A stretch of DNA of 64,000 bases from an uncultured Paludibaculum sp. (GTDB taxonomy: Bacteria; Acidobacteriota; Terriglobia; Bryobacterales; Bryobacteraceae). The stretch lies in contig NZ_OY762267.1 of NCBI RefSeq assembly GCF_963665245.1, positions 3,258,001 to 3,322,000 of the forward strand, given 5' to 3'. Position numbers and translations under genes: made by a program. Positions 7,744 to 16,701 of the stretch are shown in pieces. Under the pieces are notes generated by a model. It worked only from the letters and a program-made list of their open reading frames with translations. It did no database searches and was not told the origin of the DNA. Numbering within the stretch: position 1 is the stretch's first letter; every line of letters starts with the position of its first letter.

Positions 7744-9939
7744 CTAGCCGGCAAAGTCAAGGGCCACGACTTCATGAATGCCCACGGGCGGGATGGCAAT
7801 CTCGAGGCCTTGGGCGGTGCGCTTTGGAACAACCGTGCGATTGGCGACCAGCAGGCGGACCACTCTTACGGACCTGCCCTGGGGAGGCCGGACAATCAGG
7901 GTTTGCGGCGGAGAAGGGATGATCTCCCGGACCGGGCCCTTCATCATCATTGGGTTAGCAAGATTAACGAGGTGGACGGTCATCGACGCCTTCTGGGTCC
8001 AGACCGACAGGTCGAACAGGCCCTTGCCGAGAACGGAGACGGGTTGCGGCTCGTTGTGGGCCCAGAGGACGGCATTGCGCAACAATCGGCCGTGATCCGG
8101 GGACATCACCTCCCAGAATGTACGGTCGAGGTCCCAGGGGAAGTAGACGATGCGGCTTTTGCCGCTCTCTCGCAGGAATACTCCGGGTTCGTTCCTGGAG
8201 GTGTCCCGGACATAGACGGATTCCATGGGCAGGTCCGGGTAGCCGGGCACTACTGTGAGGGGAGAAGGCAACGAGCCGCCCAAGCTACGGACGTGGACGC
8301 AGTTGACGCCGTTGATAATCCGTCCTGCGTCTTCGAGGCCAGCCAGCAGCGGGTGAAAGCGGTTGGTGGCCGGGTCTTTGGCCAGGTTGAGATAGGAGTT
8401 CTGAAGAGGGCCCTCCACCCGGCCACTGAAAGATGCGCTAAAGAGGCCGGCGAGGCCGAAGTCGTCGCGACGGTTGCCCCATTCGTCGTAGAGCGAGGTT
8501 TCGTGGGTCGCGACAAGGCTGCCGCCGCCGGCGGCGAACGCCTTGAGCTGATCGCATTGCGCGATGGAGAGCGCGGCGATGTTCGGCAGAATCAGCGTTC
8601 GAAAGCGGGCGAGTTGAGCCGGTTCGAGCATCCGGTCGTGGACCATCTCGAAGGGGATGCGCGCCTCGATCAGGGCCTGATAGAAGCCCATGGTGTGATC
8701 TTCGACTTTGGCGTGGGCGCGTTCACCGCCATAGAACGTGGCTGTCTGCTGAGAGTAGACCAGCCCGACGCGCGCCAGCGACTCCTCATTGCGCAGGTAG
8801 CGCTCGTTGGCATGATGCCAGGTGTAGATCTCCTCAACGACAGGCAGCCAGCGCCGGTCGATTGGCTTTGCATTGAATTTGGTGAACCACGGCCGGAGTC
8901 CTTGAGCAATGCCGTCCATGACCCACAGGCGGATCTCGTCGCCGCTCTGCACGGAGTCCTTCCAGCGGTATGGCTCTTCGACTCCGACGCTGAAGATTCC
9001 CGCAATCGCTTTGCGGCCCAAGGCGGCGCGGTACTCCTTGCCGTTTTTCCCGTTGGTCCAAGGCGGAGTCAGACCACGGCGGGCCTGGCGATCGGCAAAG
9101 AGCGTGGGCGCGATCTCGCCGATGATCTTCATGTCGAGATCGCTGAGCGCGCCGCCACCGGCATTGGCGATATAGGCCGCATTGGGATTGATGGCCTTGA
9201 TGCGCTCATCCCAGAGGTGCCAGAGGTCAAACAGGCGCTTCTGTTTCCAGACGATGTACTGACGGCGGGCGGGATCCTGTGGGTTGTTCGTACGTGGCAG
9301 GTCAAGTCCGGAGAAGTCGCGAAAATTGCGCACGCAGTGCGAGCAGTAGCACATGCCCGAGCCAGCCCAGCGGTTCGTGAAGATGCCATCGACGCGATAG
9401 AGCGTCATGATCTCCTCGGTGACGCGCGTCATGAAGTCGAAGTTGTAGGGGCCCAGCGCGCAGGAGACCCAGTATTCCGGATCGGCCCAATGCCGGCGCG
9501 GCTGGCCATCGGCGCCAACCAGAACATAGTCGGGATGGGCATCGGCCATGTCCTGATGGAGGCCATGAGGGTCGGTGCGGGCGATGATATTCATGCCCAG
9601 ACCGCGGCAGCCCTTCACCAGGTCGCCGAAGGCGTCGCCATCCTTGAGCCATTTGCTGCGGTAGTGCAGGGGGATTTTTGTTGGATAGAAGGCGACGCAG
9701 CCACCGGCGCTGAGGCAGGCGGCATCGGCGTGGATGCGGCGGAAGTAGTCGAGCCAGAAGGCCTGGTCGTACTGACCGGGATCGTCCTCGACAAACGCGA
9801 GTTGCGCCCAGCGCATGGGGCGATCGAACCACGCAGCCGTGGTTGTATTGGCGGGAGCGGAGGCTTGGGCGCCGGACCGCTGGGCAGTGGCCGGCAACGC
9901 CAATCCGGCGGAGATTTGCATAAAGTCGCGTCTGTCCAT
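7744..9939 (-). CDS. Tat-exported glycoside hydrolase-like protein with GH42-type trimerisation domain
   Basis: The 731-residue protein opens with a twin-arginine-type signal (MDRRDFMQISAGLALP). Residues of about 40-370 resemble the hypothetical glycosyl hydrolase 6/alpha-amylase-like TIM barrel, with a cysteine cluster SGMCYCSHCVRNF. A GH42-M-like region follows (YSQQTATFYGGERAH, later LPNIAALSIAQCDQLKAFAAGGGSLVATHETSLYDEWG), then a beta-rich C-terminus. Probable role: hydrolysis of an oligosaccharide in the periplasm; the substrate cannot be read. The start is ATG 9939, because AGGA lies nine bases upstream and the Tat motif begins there, not at the longer frame start 10083. Confidence 0.7.
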   Translation of the reverse strand: MDRRDFMQISAGLALPATAQRSGAQASAPANTTTAAWFDRPMRWAQLAFVEDDPGQYDQAFWLDYFRRIHADAACLSAGGCVAFYPTKIPLHYRSKWLKDGDAFGDLVKGCRGLGMNIIARTDPHGLHQDMADAHPDYVLVGADGQPRRHWADPEYWVSCALGPYNFDFMTRVTEEIMTLYRVDGIFTNRWAGSGMCYCSHCVRNFRDFSGLDLPRTNNPQDPARRQYIVWKQKRLFDLWHLWDERIKAINPNAAYIANAGGGALSDLDMKIIGEIAPTLFADRQARRGLTPPWTNGKNGKEYRAALGRKAIAGIFSVGVEEPYRWKDSVQSGDEIRLWVMDGIAQGLRPWFTKFNAKPIDRRWLPVVEEIYTWHHANERYLRNEESLARVGLVYSQQTATFYGGERAHAKVEDHTMGFYQALIEARIPFEMVHDRMLEPAQLARFRTLILPNIAALSIAQCDQLKAFAAGGGSLVATHETSLYDEWGNRRDDFGLAGLFSASFSGRVEGPLQNSYLNLAKDPATNRFHPLLAGLEDAGRIINGVNCVHVRSLGGSLPSPLTVVPGYPDLPMESVYVRDTSRNEPGVFLRESGKSRIVYFPWDLDRTFWEVMSPDHGRLLRNAVLWAHNEPQPVSVLGKGLFDLSVWTQKASMTVHLVNLANPMMMKGPVREIIPSPPQTLIVRPPQGRSVRVVRLLVANRTVVPKRTAQGLEIAIPPVGIHEVVALDFAG

Positions 9940-10101
9940 GAAAAAACGTCCTGCGAGGATTTTATGCTCTGATACTGCCGAGTGGACGGCCGACGACGAA
10001 ATATGTCCAATGCGCGAAATCCGCGGCACGCGGGCAACCGCACCAGTGCGCGAGCGTAGCTTCATGGAAACGGCCTGTGCCACGGATTGTAGGATCGGAG
10101 T

Positions 10102-10866
10102 ATGCCCTCTACTCGGACCTCCCTATGCGCGGATCTCACCACTCTTGGCGTTCAGACCGGCGATTTGTTGATGGTGCACTCCAGCGTTCGGGCGATTGGC
10201 GCGGTAACGGGCGGTGCTGCCGTGGTCGTACAGGCCCTGTTGGACGCGATTGGGCCATCGGGGACGCTGGTGGCCTATGTCGATTTCGAGCCATTCTATG
10301 AAGAATCGGACGACACCGAGGTCCCGGTCTTCGACAAGCGCATAGCGCGCGCCGCACTCGACCACGGAATCCTGCACGAGACGATTCGCACCTGGCCCGG
10401 GGCGATGAGAAGCGACCATCCGGATGCCGGTGTCGCGGCGATTGGCCGGCTGGCGGAATGGATCACGGCGGGGCACCCGTTTCAGTACGGCTACGGGCCA
10501 GGCTCGCCCTTCGAGAAGGTGGTGCAAATGCGGGGGCGCGTGCTGATGCTGGGCGCGCCGCTGGATACGATCACCCTACTGCATTACGCCGAGCACCTGG
10601 CGCGCATTCCGGACAAGCATATACGGCGGTACAGGCGCCTGATGCCGGGCGAGGATGGTCCGAAGTGGGTGGATTTTGAGGAGTTCGATACGAGCGAACC
10701 TGTCCACGACAAGCTCCCGATCGATTGCTTTGAACGGATCGCCAAGGATTACCTGGCGACCGGGCGAGGCCGGAATGGGACAGTGGGTGCGGCACAGTCC
10801 TTCCTGCTGGATGGGCCGGAGCTAGTGGAATTTGGCATCGATTGGATTGAGCGGTGTGTAAGTTGA
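10102..10866 (+). CDS. AAC(3)-family N-acetyltransferase (aminoglycoside 3-N-acetyltransferase-like)
   Basis: Members transfer acetyl from acetyl-CoA to the 3-amino group of 2-deoxystreptamine aminoglycosides, though many environmental relatives have other substrates. The 254-residue sequence has the family order: VQTGDLLMVHSSVRAIGAV near the N-terminus, the GPSGTLVAY segment, the RSDHPDAGVAAIGRLAEWI motif with the conserved His, and GRVLMLGAPLDTITLLHYAEH. The length is normal (about 260-280). It is divergent from the hydrolase gene, with a 162-base gap. No mobile element flanks it, so it is probably a native chromosomal gene. Resistance activity is not established. Confidence 0.85.
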   Translation: MPSTRTSLCADLTTLGVQTGDLLMVHSSVRAIGAVTGGAAVVVQALLDAIGPSGTLVAYVDFEPFYEESDDTEVPVFDKRIARAALDHGILHETIRTWPGAMRSDHPDAGVAAIGRLAEWITAGHPFQYGYGPGSPFEKVVQMRGRVLMLGAPLDTITLLHYAEHLARIPDKHIRRYRRLMPGEDGPKWVDFEEFDTSEPVHDKLPIDCFERIAKDYLATGRGRNGTVGAAQSFLLDGPELVEFGIDWIERCVS

Positions 10867-10957
10867 GGGCCTGGGGGAGCGAGCTGGGCCACATCCATTG
10901 CACGCCCATGCTGCCAATCTGCCAATCTGATACCAGGAGCCTGCAGGTCAGGCGCCC

Positions 10958-12487
10958 ATGCAGATCGACACAGATCAGGAATACCGTCGGAACCTGGATC
11001 TCAGCCAGGCGGAGTACGAGCAACGCCGGATTCACCTGCTCTGCCGGCCGCGGTGTCTGGGGCTGGTGTTGGGCAATGCCTGCAACCTGCGCTGCATCCA
11101 CTGCTATCAGGCGAAAGATGGAGGCAGTCTGCTGCAGCCCCCAGAGGTCGGCGCCGAGTTGCGGCGCGAACTGGCAGCCTTCTATCCGTACCTCTCCACT
11201 CTGAGGATTCAGGGCGGCGAGGTGTTTGCCATTCGCGGGTTCCGCGAACTCATTGACGATGTGGCGGCGATGGTCCAGCGGCCCCTGCTGAGCATCAGCA
11301 CCAACGGCACGCTGATCGACGATGCCTGGGCGGAACGCCTGGTGAGCGGGCCGTTCTCGAATGTCACCGTGTCCATTGACGGTGGAACCGGCGCCACCTA
11401 CAACCGTTTGCGGCGGGGGGCGGACCTGGACCAAGTGCTCGCCAATATCGACCGTGTCCAGCAATGGAAATCGCGCCTAGACAGCAGTACTCCATACCTG
11501 GATTCCTTCTTCGTCGTGATGCGATCAAACTTCCGGGAGATCCCGCAGTACCTGGAGCTGATGCGGCAGCACGGAATGATCGATGTCACGCTGCAAACCA
11601 TGGAGCTGTCCGCCGAAAACCTGGCGCGGAATCCGGACCTGGAAGCCCAGGAACTGATCTCGGAACGCAGCGAGGTGGAGGAACTCCACGAGCTGATGCG
11701 AGCGGCGGTGCCCGCGTTCCGCCCGGTTTTTCGTACTCTGCGCGTGAGCGGGTTGCAGTCGCTGTTCGCCAGCCATGGTCTGGACACGGGGTTTCTGGAA
11801 GAGAGCCGGCTTAGCCTGTATCCCGACAGTGACGGGCTGTCTACAGGTGCGTTTGAATTGTGCCCGAATCCGTGGACGACACTGTTCGTGACCGAGAACG
11901 GGGACGTTCGTCTGTGCTTTATGGCGGGGCCGATCGGCAATCTCTACGCCGAATCGCTTTCGTCGTTGTGGAACTCGCGGGAGGCAGCCGCTATGCGCAG
12001 GGGCGTGATTGCGGGCCGTTATCTGGAGTCGGGCTGCTCGCGGCAGTATTGCGGCTGGCGGGAGGGCCATGCGGCCGAGGGACTCGTGGAGGATGGGCTT
12101 GGATTGCGCGACATGGAGTTGGCTCGGCAAGAGGCCGGCGAGACGCCGAGGGTCCTGGGTCTGGTGCGACGCCGAGTATCGGAAGAGCGCCGCAAGCGCG
12201 GCGAACTGGAGGCGGTCCAGCGTTCGCTGGAGGCCCAGATTGAGTTGGACCGTGCCGAGATTGACCGGCTGGCGGCACGCGTCCGGTCGCTGGAACTCGA
12301 GACTCGGGAGAGCGAATTATTGCTGGAGCTGGGTCGGACCCACATTGCTCACCTGGAAGACAAGGCCAATCACGCCGTGGACGACTTTCGCAATCTGGAA
12401 GCGGAGTTTCAGAGGACACGGGCGCCGTGGTTTGTCCGTGCGGTGCGGTGGGCACGGCGATGGCTGGCAGCGCAGCGGCCTGGGTAG
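10958..12487 (+). CDS. Radical SAM/SPASM protein with C-terminal coiled coil
   Basis: The radical SAM [4Fe-4S] motif CNLRCIHC is at residues 42-49 (C42, C46, C49), followed by GGE and the STNGT and SIDGG strand motifs of the barrel. A SPASM-type auxiliary cluster region lies at about residues 300-370 (CPNPW, then LCFMAGPIGNL, then SRQYCGW). SPASM enzymes commonly modify peptides or sugars; the substrate here is unknown. Residues of about 395-485 form a long heptad-rich, Glu/Arg-rich coiled coil, and the end (WFVRAVRWARRWLAAQ) is amphipathic and basic, suggesting membrane or partner contact. The coiled-coil fusion is unusual. No obvious precursor peptide gene is adjacent. Confidence 0.85.
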   Translation: MQIDTDQEYRRNLDLSQAEYEQRRIHLLCRPRCLGLVLGNACNLRCIHCYQAKDGGSLLQPPEVGAELRRELAAFYPYLSTLRIQGGEVFAIRGFRELIDDVAAMVQRPLLSISTNGTLIDDAWAERLVSGPFSNVTVSIDGGTGATYNRLRRGADLDQVLANIDRVQQWKSRLDSSTPYLDSFFVVMRSNFREIPQYLELMRQHGMIDVTLQTMELSAENLARNPDLEAQELISERSEVEELHELMRAAVPAFRPVFRTLRVSGLQSLFASHGLDTGFLEESRLSLYPDSDGLSTGAFELCPNPWTTLFVTENGDVRLCFMAGPIGNLYAESLSSLWNSREAAAMRRGVIAGRYLESGCSRQYCGWREGHAAEGLVEDGLGLRDMELARQEAGETPRVLGLVRRRVSEERRKRGELEAVQRSLEAQIELDRAEIDRLAARVRSLELETRESELLLELGRTHIAHLEDKANHAVDDFRNLEAEFQRTRAPWFVRAVRWARRWLAAQRPG

Positions 12488-12827
12488 TTGAGGGAGATCA
12501 AAGAAAGAAACGGCGGTGAGCGAGGAGGAAGGAACGCTCACCGCCAGATCGGTTCGGGAACTCGGCAAGCACACCGAGTATCCATGGGTAGGTCATGTCA
12601 CCGTTTCGGGGAACCCGCCTCGAATCGGTGCTACCTTGTGTTGCTTTTCTATATACACGTCGCCTGCCATCGTGATGATTTCCCGTAAATAATTGATTCT
12701 ACTTGCCGGGCCCCTCTTTCGCGCCACCACCCTAGAAATGGGAGATGATCAGAAATGAGACACCATCCGGTGGTGCGACTAAAAACGGAACAGTCAGTCA
12801 GGAGGTGGATCCCCTTCTTGCGGGCAG
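12488..12827 (+). other. Gene-free 340-base convergent gap with three stacked hairpins
   Basis: The gap lies between the 3' ends of two convergent genes. Hairpin 1: GGCGGTGAGCG (12512-12522) and CGCTCACCGCC (12535-12545), a perfect 11-base stem with a purine loop AGGAGGAAGGAA. Hairpin 2: ACTCGG (12560-12565) and CCGAGT (12574-12579). Hairpin 3: GGTAG and CTACC (12587-12635) enclosing ACCG, TTCG and GG pairs, followed by a T-rich run near 12636-12650. The remaining bases to 12827 show only a small CACCA/TGGTG dyad (12761-12775). The series may be a structured RNA or decayed sequence; no coding frame is convincing. Confidence 0.4.
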
Positions 12828-13202
12828 CTATGGCAATGGCGTCGCGCGATAGAGCAAGTGGAGGATATTGCCCTCCGGGTCAGTGAAGAATACCGTCTTG
12901 TTGCCTTTGCTTTCAGCAGGATCGCTCAGAAAGTTGACGTTCTTGGCGCGGAGTTGCGCAAGAGCCGCCTCGAAGTCCCCCACGGTGAGGGCAAGATGCC
13001 GGAGGCCGGGCGTCTTCAGTGTGTTTTCGCCCCTGGCACCCTCGGACGGGATGATCTCGATCATCGTGCCGTTGGGCGCCTTGATGAAAAAAGCGGTGGA
13101 GCCCCGATAGTTGATGACGAAGCCGAGGGTGTCGACGTACCACTGGGCCAGGGAGGCCGGGTCGGGGGATGCGATGGCGGAATGTTCGATGCCTAGAATC
13201 AT
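12828..13202 (-). CDS. VOC-family (glyoxalase/dioxygenase superfamily) protein
   Basis: This 124-residue protein has the paired beta-alpha-beta-beta-beta fold pattern of the vicinal oxygen chelate superfamily. The first module starts with GIEHSAIASPDPASLAQWYVDTLGF and ends with MIEIIP; the second starts with LRHLALTVGDFEAALAQL and ends with FTDPEGNILHLLY. Candidate metal ligands are His7, Glu in MIEII, His in RHLAL and the late histidine or Glu. The reaction cannot be named: lyase, isomerase, dioxygenase and resistance proteins share this fold. It ends convergently with the radical SAM gene and starts 58 bases after the stop of the upstream oxidoreductase on the same strand, so it could be co-transcribed. 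Confidence 0.8.
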   Translation of the reverse strand: MILGIEHSAIASPDPASLAQWYVDTLGFVINYRGSTAFFIKAPNGTMIEIIPSEGARGENTLKTPGLRHLALTVGDFEAALAQLRAKNVNFLSDPAESKGNKTVFFTDPEGNILHLLYRATPLP

Positions 13203-13259
13203 GGCATCTCCATCATATCCGCTCGTCGAATCCCACCAACCCGGATCTGGCGGTACGGT

Positions 13260-14549
13260 TTAGGCGACAACGTAGGGTGCGCGATAGTTGCGGGTGAGCA
13301 AGGCGTTTGCAGCGGCGTCGGCGCCGAAGTTCTTGCCCGCGCCGTTCCACTTGACGGTGTGTTTGACACGGTAGGCGATGTTGGCCAGGTGGCACAACGA
13401 GGCGGACATGGCGCCGATGGCTATATCGGCGTGCAGGTCCTGATACTTCCGGCTGCGGCAGGCTTGCAGGAAGTTCGTCATGTGGGCGATGGTGCCGTCG
13501 GGGCCGCGTTCGGCCTTTTCTTCCTTGATGAGTTCGCTCTTCTCGCCTTTGTAGATCTTCGTGCCGCGGCCATCCAACCACATCCAACCTTCGTCACCGT
13601 AGAACAGGTTGCCCACGGAGTAGGTGCCGACTGGTTCGCCGCCTTCGGGCCCGGTGAGCAAGCCGCGTACTTCGAAGACGATCTCCATGCCGGGGTATTG
13701 GAGGGACGCGAGCTGAGTGTTGGGCGTCTCCTGGTCGTCTTCATAAGCGTACTTTCCACCGGTCGAACTGGTGGCTTCGGGCCAAGTGACTTCGCCGAGG
13801 CCCCAGCGGCAGATGTCCATTTCGTGGACGCCCTGATTGCCGATGTCGCCGTTGCCGGTGTCCCAGAACCAGTGCCAGTTGTACTTGTAGCGGTTCATGG
13901 TGAAGGGGCGCATGGGCGCGGGGCCGAGGAACTGGCTCCAGTCGATGCCGGCCGGGACGGGCGTTACCGGCGAGACACCGATGCTCTTGCGGCGCTTGTA
14001 GCACAGGCCTTTGGCCGAGTAGAGCTTGCCGATGACGCCCTGATGGAGCATCTCCATGGCGCGCATCTTGTGGGGCGTGCTGCGGCTTTGCGAGCCGATC
14101 TGCACCATGCGGCCGGTCTTGCGGGCCACAGCCACCATGGCTTGGCTCTCGTGGATGTTGTGGCTGGCGGGCTTCTCACAGTAGACATCCTTGCCGGCCT
14201 GGCAGGCCCAGATGGTGGCCAAGGCATGCCAGTGGTTGGGCGTGGCTATGGACACGGCCTCGATGGTCTTGTCCGCGAACAGCTTGCGCATGTCGTCGAA
14301 CTCGGCCGCTTTTTCGTTGCCGGAGCTGGTCAGGTGAGCCTGCGCGCGTTCGCGAGCCGCCTGATTGACGTCGCACAAACCGGCGACGCGGGCCTCCGGA
14401 ATCTTCGTGTAGTTCGAGAGGTGGTCGCTGCCGCGTCCACCCAGACCGATGATCCCTAAATTGATCCTGTCGTTGGCGCCCATGACCCTGGTGGCGGAGG
14501 CGGCCAGGACCGCACCCTGGAAGAAACTGCGGCGAGAAACAGAGCTCAT
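13260..14549 (-). CDS. Gfo/Idh/MocA-family oxidoreductase, Tat-exported
   Basis: Predicted NAD(P)-dependent sugar or cyclitol oxidoreductase. It has a twin-arginine-like leader (SRRSFFQGAVLAASA), then the Rossmann motif GIIGLGGRGSDHL, the family motif EKPASHNIHESQAMV with the catalytic-type Lys, and the C-terminal dimerisation sheet (GDIGNQGVHEMDICRWGLGEV). The length is 429 residues. The start is ATG 14549, just before the signal, in preference to the frame start at 14669. Exported Gfo/Idh/MocA proteins are abundant in Acidobacteria and Planctomycetes and often sit with TIM-barrel isomerases, as here. A similar gene is at 35871. The substrate is unknown. Confidence 0.88.
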   Translation of the reverse strand: MSSVSRRSFFQGAVLAASATRVMGANDRINLGIIGLGGRGSDHLSNYTKIPEARVAGLCDVNQAARERAQAHLTSSGNEKAAEFDDMRKLFADKTIEAVSIATPNHWHALATIWACQAGKDVYCEKPASHNIHESQAMVAVARKTGRMVQIGSQSRSTPHKMRAMEMLHQGVIGKLYSAKGLCYKRRKSIGVSPVTPVPAGIDWSQFLGPAPMRPFTMNRYKYNWHWFWDTGNGDIGNQGVHEMDICRWGLGEVTWPEATSSTGGKYAYEDDQETPNTQLASLQYPGMEIVFEVRGLLTGPEGGEPVGTYSVGNLFYGDEGWMWLDGRGTKIYKGEKSELIKEEKAERGPDGTIAHMTNFLQACRSRKYQDLHADIAIGAMSASLCHLANIAYRVKHTVKWNGAGKNFGADAAANALLTRNYRAPYVVA

Positions 14550-14589
14550 GACATTACCTCGCTGAATTAGAAATCCCAGAAGCACCATA

Positions 14590-15672
14590 TCACGCTTGGA
14601 AGCGGTCTTTCCAAGCCAGGAAACGGCGCTCGATGAGAAGCCATGAGATGCGGGCAAGTCCGAGGGCAATGGCGGAGCCCAGCGCGAAGGCGCAGAGCGC
14701 AGCGGGAACGCGTCCGACGGCTCGGGCTACCGGGTCCATCGCGAGGTAGAGGTAGCCCACCAGAGGAAAATGAAGGACATACACACCATAGCTGTACTTG
14801 CCAAAGGTGCGTAGGAGCGGGGTGCGGAGTGGTGCCCAGCCTCGGAACCCCGAAAAAACCACAAGAAAGTACAGAATCGCCAAGAGCGTATAGCCGGCGA
14901 CGGCGACGACGGGTTGAGAATTCTTTGTGCCGCAGAACGCAAAGATCCCGGCTAGGCCGGCTACGGCGGCGGCCGCCAAAGGTCCGGCCCACGCCAGGAA
15001 CCGGTTGAGCCAAGGCTCGTTCCGTACGATCACGGCCAGTAGGGCGCCCCAGGCCAGAGTGTCGACGCGGAATGGTGTCAGGCGGTAGAGGAACTCCGGT
15101 GAATACGGGTGCACGCGGTAAACGAACCGAAGCAGCGGCGCGGCCATGATCAGGGCGGCGCAGAGAATGGGCAGCCGGCGGCGCCCGAGCCAGAGAACGA
15201 GCGGCGGCCAGACCAGATAGAACTGCTCCTCGATGGAGAGCGACCAAAGGTGGCTGAGGAAGGCGTAGTCGGGGCCCAGGGCGCTGCGCCAATTGGAGAG
15301 GTAGAACCAATACCAGCCTTGGGCGGGACCGGGCGGAACGGGTCGATTCAAAGCATGGGTCAGGGGCAGAACGACGAAGAAGAACGCGGCGATGTAGGCG
15401 TAGTAGAGCGGAAAGATGCGCAGAGCGCGGCGCATGTAGAAGGCGCGGAAGTAGTTGGGTGACGAGGCTGTATCCAGCAGGATACCGGTGATGAGGAATC
15501 CGGACAGGACGAAGAAGAGGTCGACGCCGCTCCAGCCCAGGCGCAACAGGGAGTAGAGCGGCTCAGGCGGGTTGGCGGTAAGGCCGAAGTGGACGGCCAG
15601 AACCAGCAGAATAGCCAGCCCGCGCACACCATCGAGTTCGGGGATGCGGCGGGCTGACAACACTTCGGGCAC
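14590..15672 (-). CDS. Acyltransferase 3 family membrane protein (OafA/YrhL-like)
   Basis: This integral membrane O-acyltransferase of 360 residues has about ten hydrophobic segments. The N-terminal signature IPELDGVRGLAILLVLAVHF includes the conserved His. It is followed by GVDLFFVLSGFLITGILL, the cytoplasmic RRALRIFPLYY segment and the SLSIEEQFYLVWP motif. Such proteins move acetyl groups onto sugars of O-antigen, exopolysaccharide, peptidoglycan or secondary metabolites at the inner membrane. It lies on the same strand as, and six bases downstream of, the next sugar isomerase gene, so a carbohydrate substrate is likely. The exact acceptor is not readable. Confidence 0.9.
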   Translation of the reverse strand: MPEVLSARRIPELDGVRGLAILLVLAVHFGLTANPPEPLYSLLRLGWSGVDLFFVLSGFLITGILLDTASSPNYFRAFYMRRALRIFPLYYAYIAAFFFVVLPLTHALNRPVPPGPAQGWYWFYLSNWRSALGPDYAFLSHLWSLSIEEQFYLVWPPLVLWLGRRRLPILCAALIMAAPLLRFVYRVHPYSPEFLYRLTPFRVDTLAWGALLAVIVRNEPWLNRFLAWAGPLAAAAVAGLAGIFAFCGTKNSQPVVAVAGYTLLAILYFLVVFSGFRGWAPLRTPLLRTFGKYSYGVYVLHFPLVGYLYLAMDPVARAVGRVPAALCAFALGSAIALGLARISWLLIERRFLAWKDRFQA

Positions 15673-15678
15673 TAGCAG

Positions 15679-16701
15679 CTATCCTCGCCAGCGAACGCCG
15701 AGGTCGAGCACCTTCTTGCCGTATTCGACACTGCGCTCCATGTGCTCTTTCTGCTGAAACTTCAGGGCTTCGACGAACTCCGGCGGCACGGGGCGGCCGG
15801 GGACGTCCTCAATGACGACGTGGCCTTCGTAGGGATGGCCCTTGCGGGCGAGCGCCAGGAATCGGGCGAGGTCCGAACCGCGCATCTCGGGGAACATCTT
15901 CCAGAAGGACGGTTCCAGATAGGGCAGGATGGCGGGCGGACGGCCGGTGATCGGCTTGATGTAGACGTAGACGTTCGGGCAGAGTACCTGGGCGCGGGCG
16001 ATGATCTGCTTGAAATCGATAATGCCTTCGCCCAGCGGCACCCACTGCACGGCTACCCCGCGTGGTGTTTCATAGACCACGGAGTCGCGCAGGTGCAGGG
16101 TGCAGACGTGTGGGGCCAAAGTCTCCAGAGCGGTAAGGGGATCCTCAAGGATGAAGACCGGATTGCCGGTGTCCATGTAGACCCCGACGAACTCCTTGCC
16201 TGCGGTCTCGACCACCTGGCGGAGCTCCCATGAGAGCAGGTCCTTGTGGAACTCGATGATGATCTTGAGACCGGCGTCCATGACCTGGGAGCGGACGGCT
16301 TTCAGCAGCCGGACCGCGGTCTCCATATGCTGCTCAATGGGACCGGGCGGGAAGGCGGCGCGTTCGCTGGCCAAGACGCCGCGGACATAGGGCGAGCCCA
16401 TGGCCTTGGCGCGCTGGACGTTCTTCAGAAGTGAGGCCACGGCCGCGTCGAACTGATCGGCGCTGCGCGGCATGATGCCGCCGCCACCGGTTTCCAGGTG
16501 GAGACCGAGGCGTTCGCTCTGGGCACGGACCTCCTGCCAGTGGGCCGGGTCCTGAGCCTTGGGATCGAGGGAGTCCTGCAGGAAGACGGCATCCAGTTTG
16601 AGCGATGCCGTGTAGTCGAGCAGTTGCGCATCGTTCCAGCGCAGGGCGCGCAGGCAGTAAGTGTTGAGCCCCATCTTCATGGGGGGCGCGGCGTTGGGCA
16701 T
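15679..16701 (-). CDS. Sugar phosphate isomerase/epimerase-like TIM barrel
   Basis: The 340-residue protein belongs to the xylose-isomerase-like/AP-endonuclease-2 TIM-barrel superfamily. Signatures are MGLNTYCLRAL at the start, LGLHLETGGGG, the strand IIIEFHKDLLSWE with candidate metal ligand Glu, GVYMDTGNPVFILEDP with Asp, and a late HVVIEDVPGRP with Glu. These acidic and His residues fit a divalent-metal isomerase. The start is ATG 16701, because AGGAG lies nine bases upstream; the longer frame to 16866 is mostly non-conserved sequence. It probably acts with the neighbouring oxidoreductase and acyltransferase in carbohydrate use. The substrate is unknown. Confidence 0.85.
   Translation of the reverse strand: MPNAAPPMKMGLNTYCLRALRWNDAQLLDYTASLKLDAVFLQDSLDPKAQDPAHWQEVRAQSERLGLHLETGGGGIMPRSADQFDAAVASLLKNVQRAKAMGSPYVRGVLASERAAFPPGPIEQHMETAVRLLKAVRSQVMDAGLKIIIEFHKDLLSWELRQVVETAGKEFVGVYMDTGNPVFILEDPLTALETLAPHVCTLHLRDSVVYETPRGVAVQWVPLGEGIIDFKQIIARAQVLCPNVYVYIKPITGRPPAILPYLEPSFWKMFPEMRGSDLARFLALARKGHPYEGHVVIEDVPGRPVPPEFVEALKFQQKEHMERSVEYGKKVLDLGVRWRG

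Noticed and set aside
7774..9972. 732-codon plus-strand open frame
   Set aside because: It is antisense to the Tat-exported hydrolase, lacks recognisable domains, and is rich in residues expected from high-GC antisense codons.
12488..12688. 66-codon open frame in the convergent gap
   Set aside because: It runs through the hairpins and shows no conserved motif; better left as non-coding.
12488..12827. tRNA or CRISPR in the gap
   Set aside because: No cloverleaf arms or repeat-spacer pattern could be traced; no such element was seen anywhere in the window.
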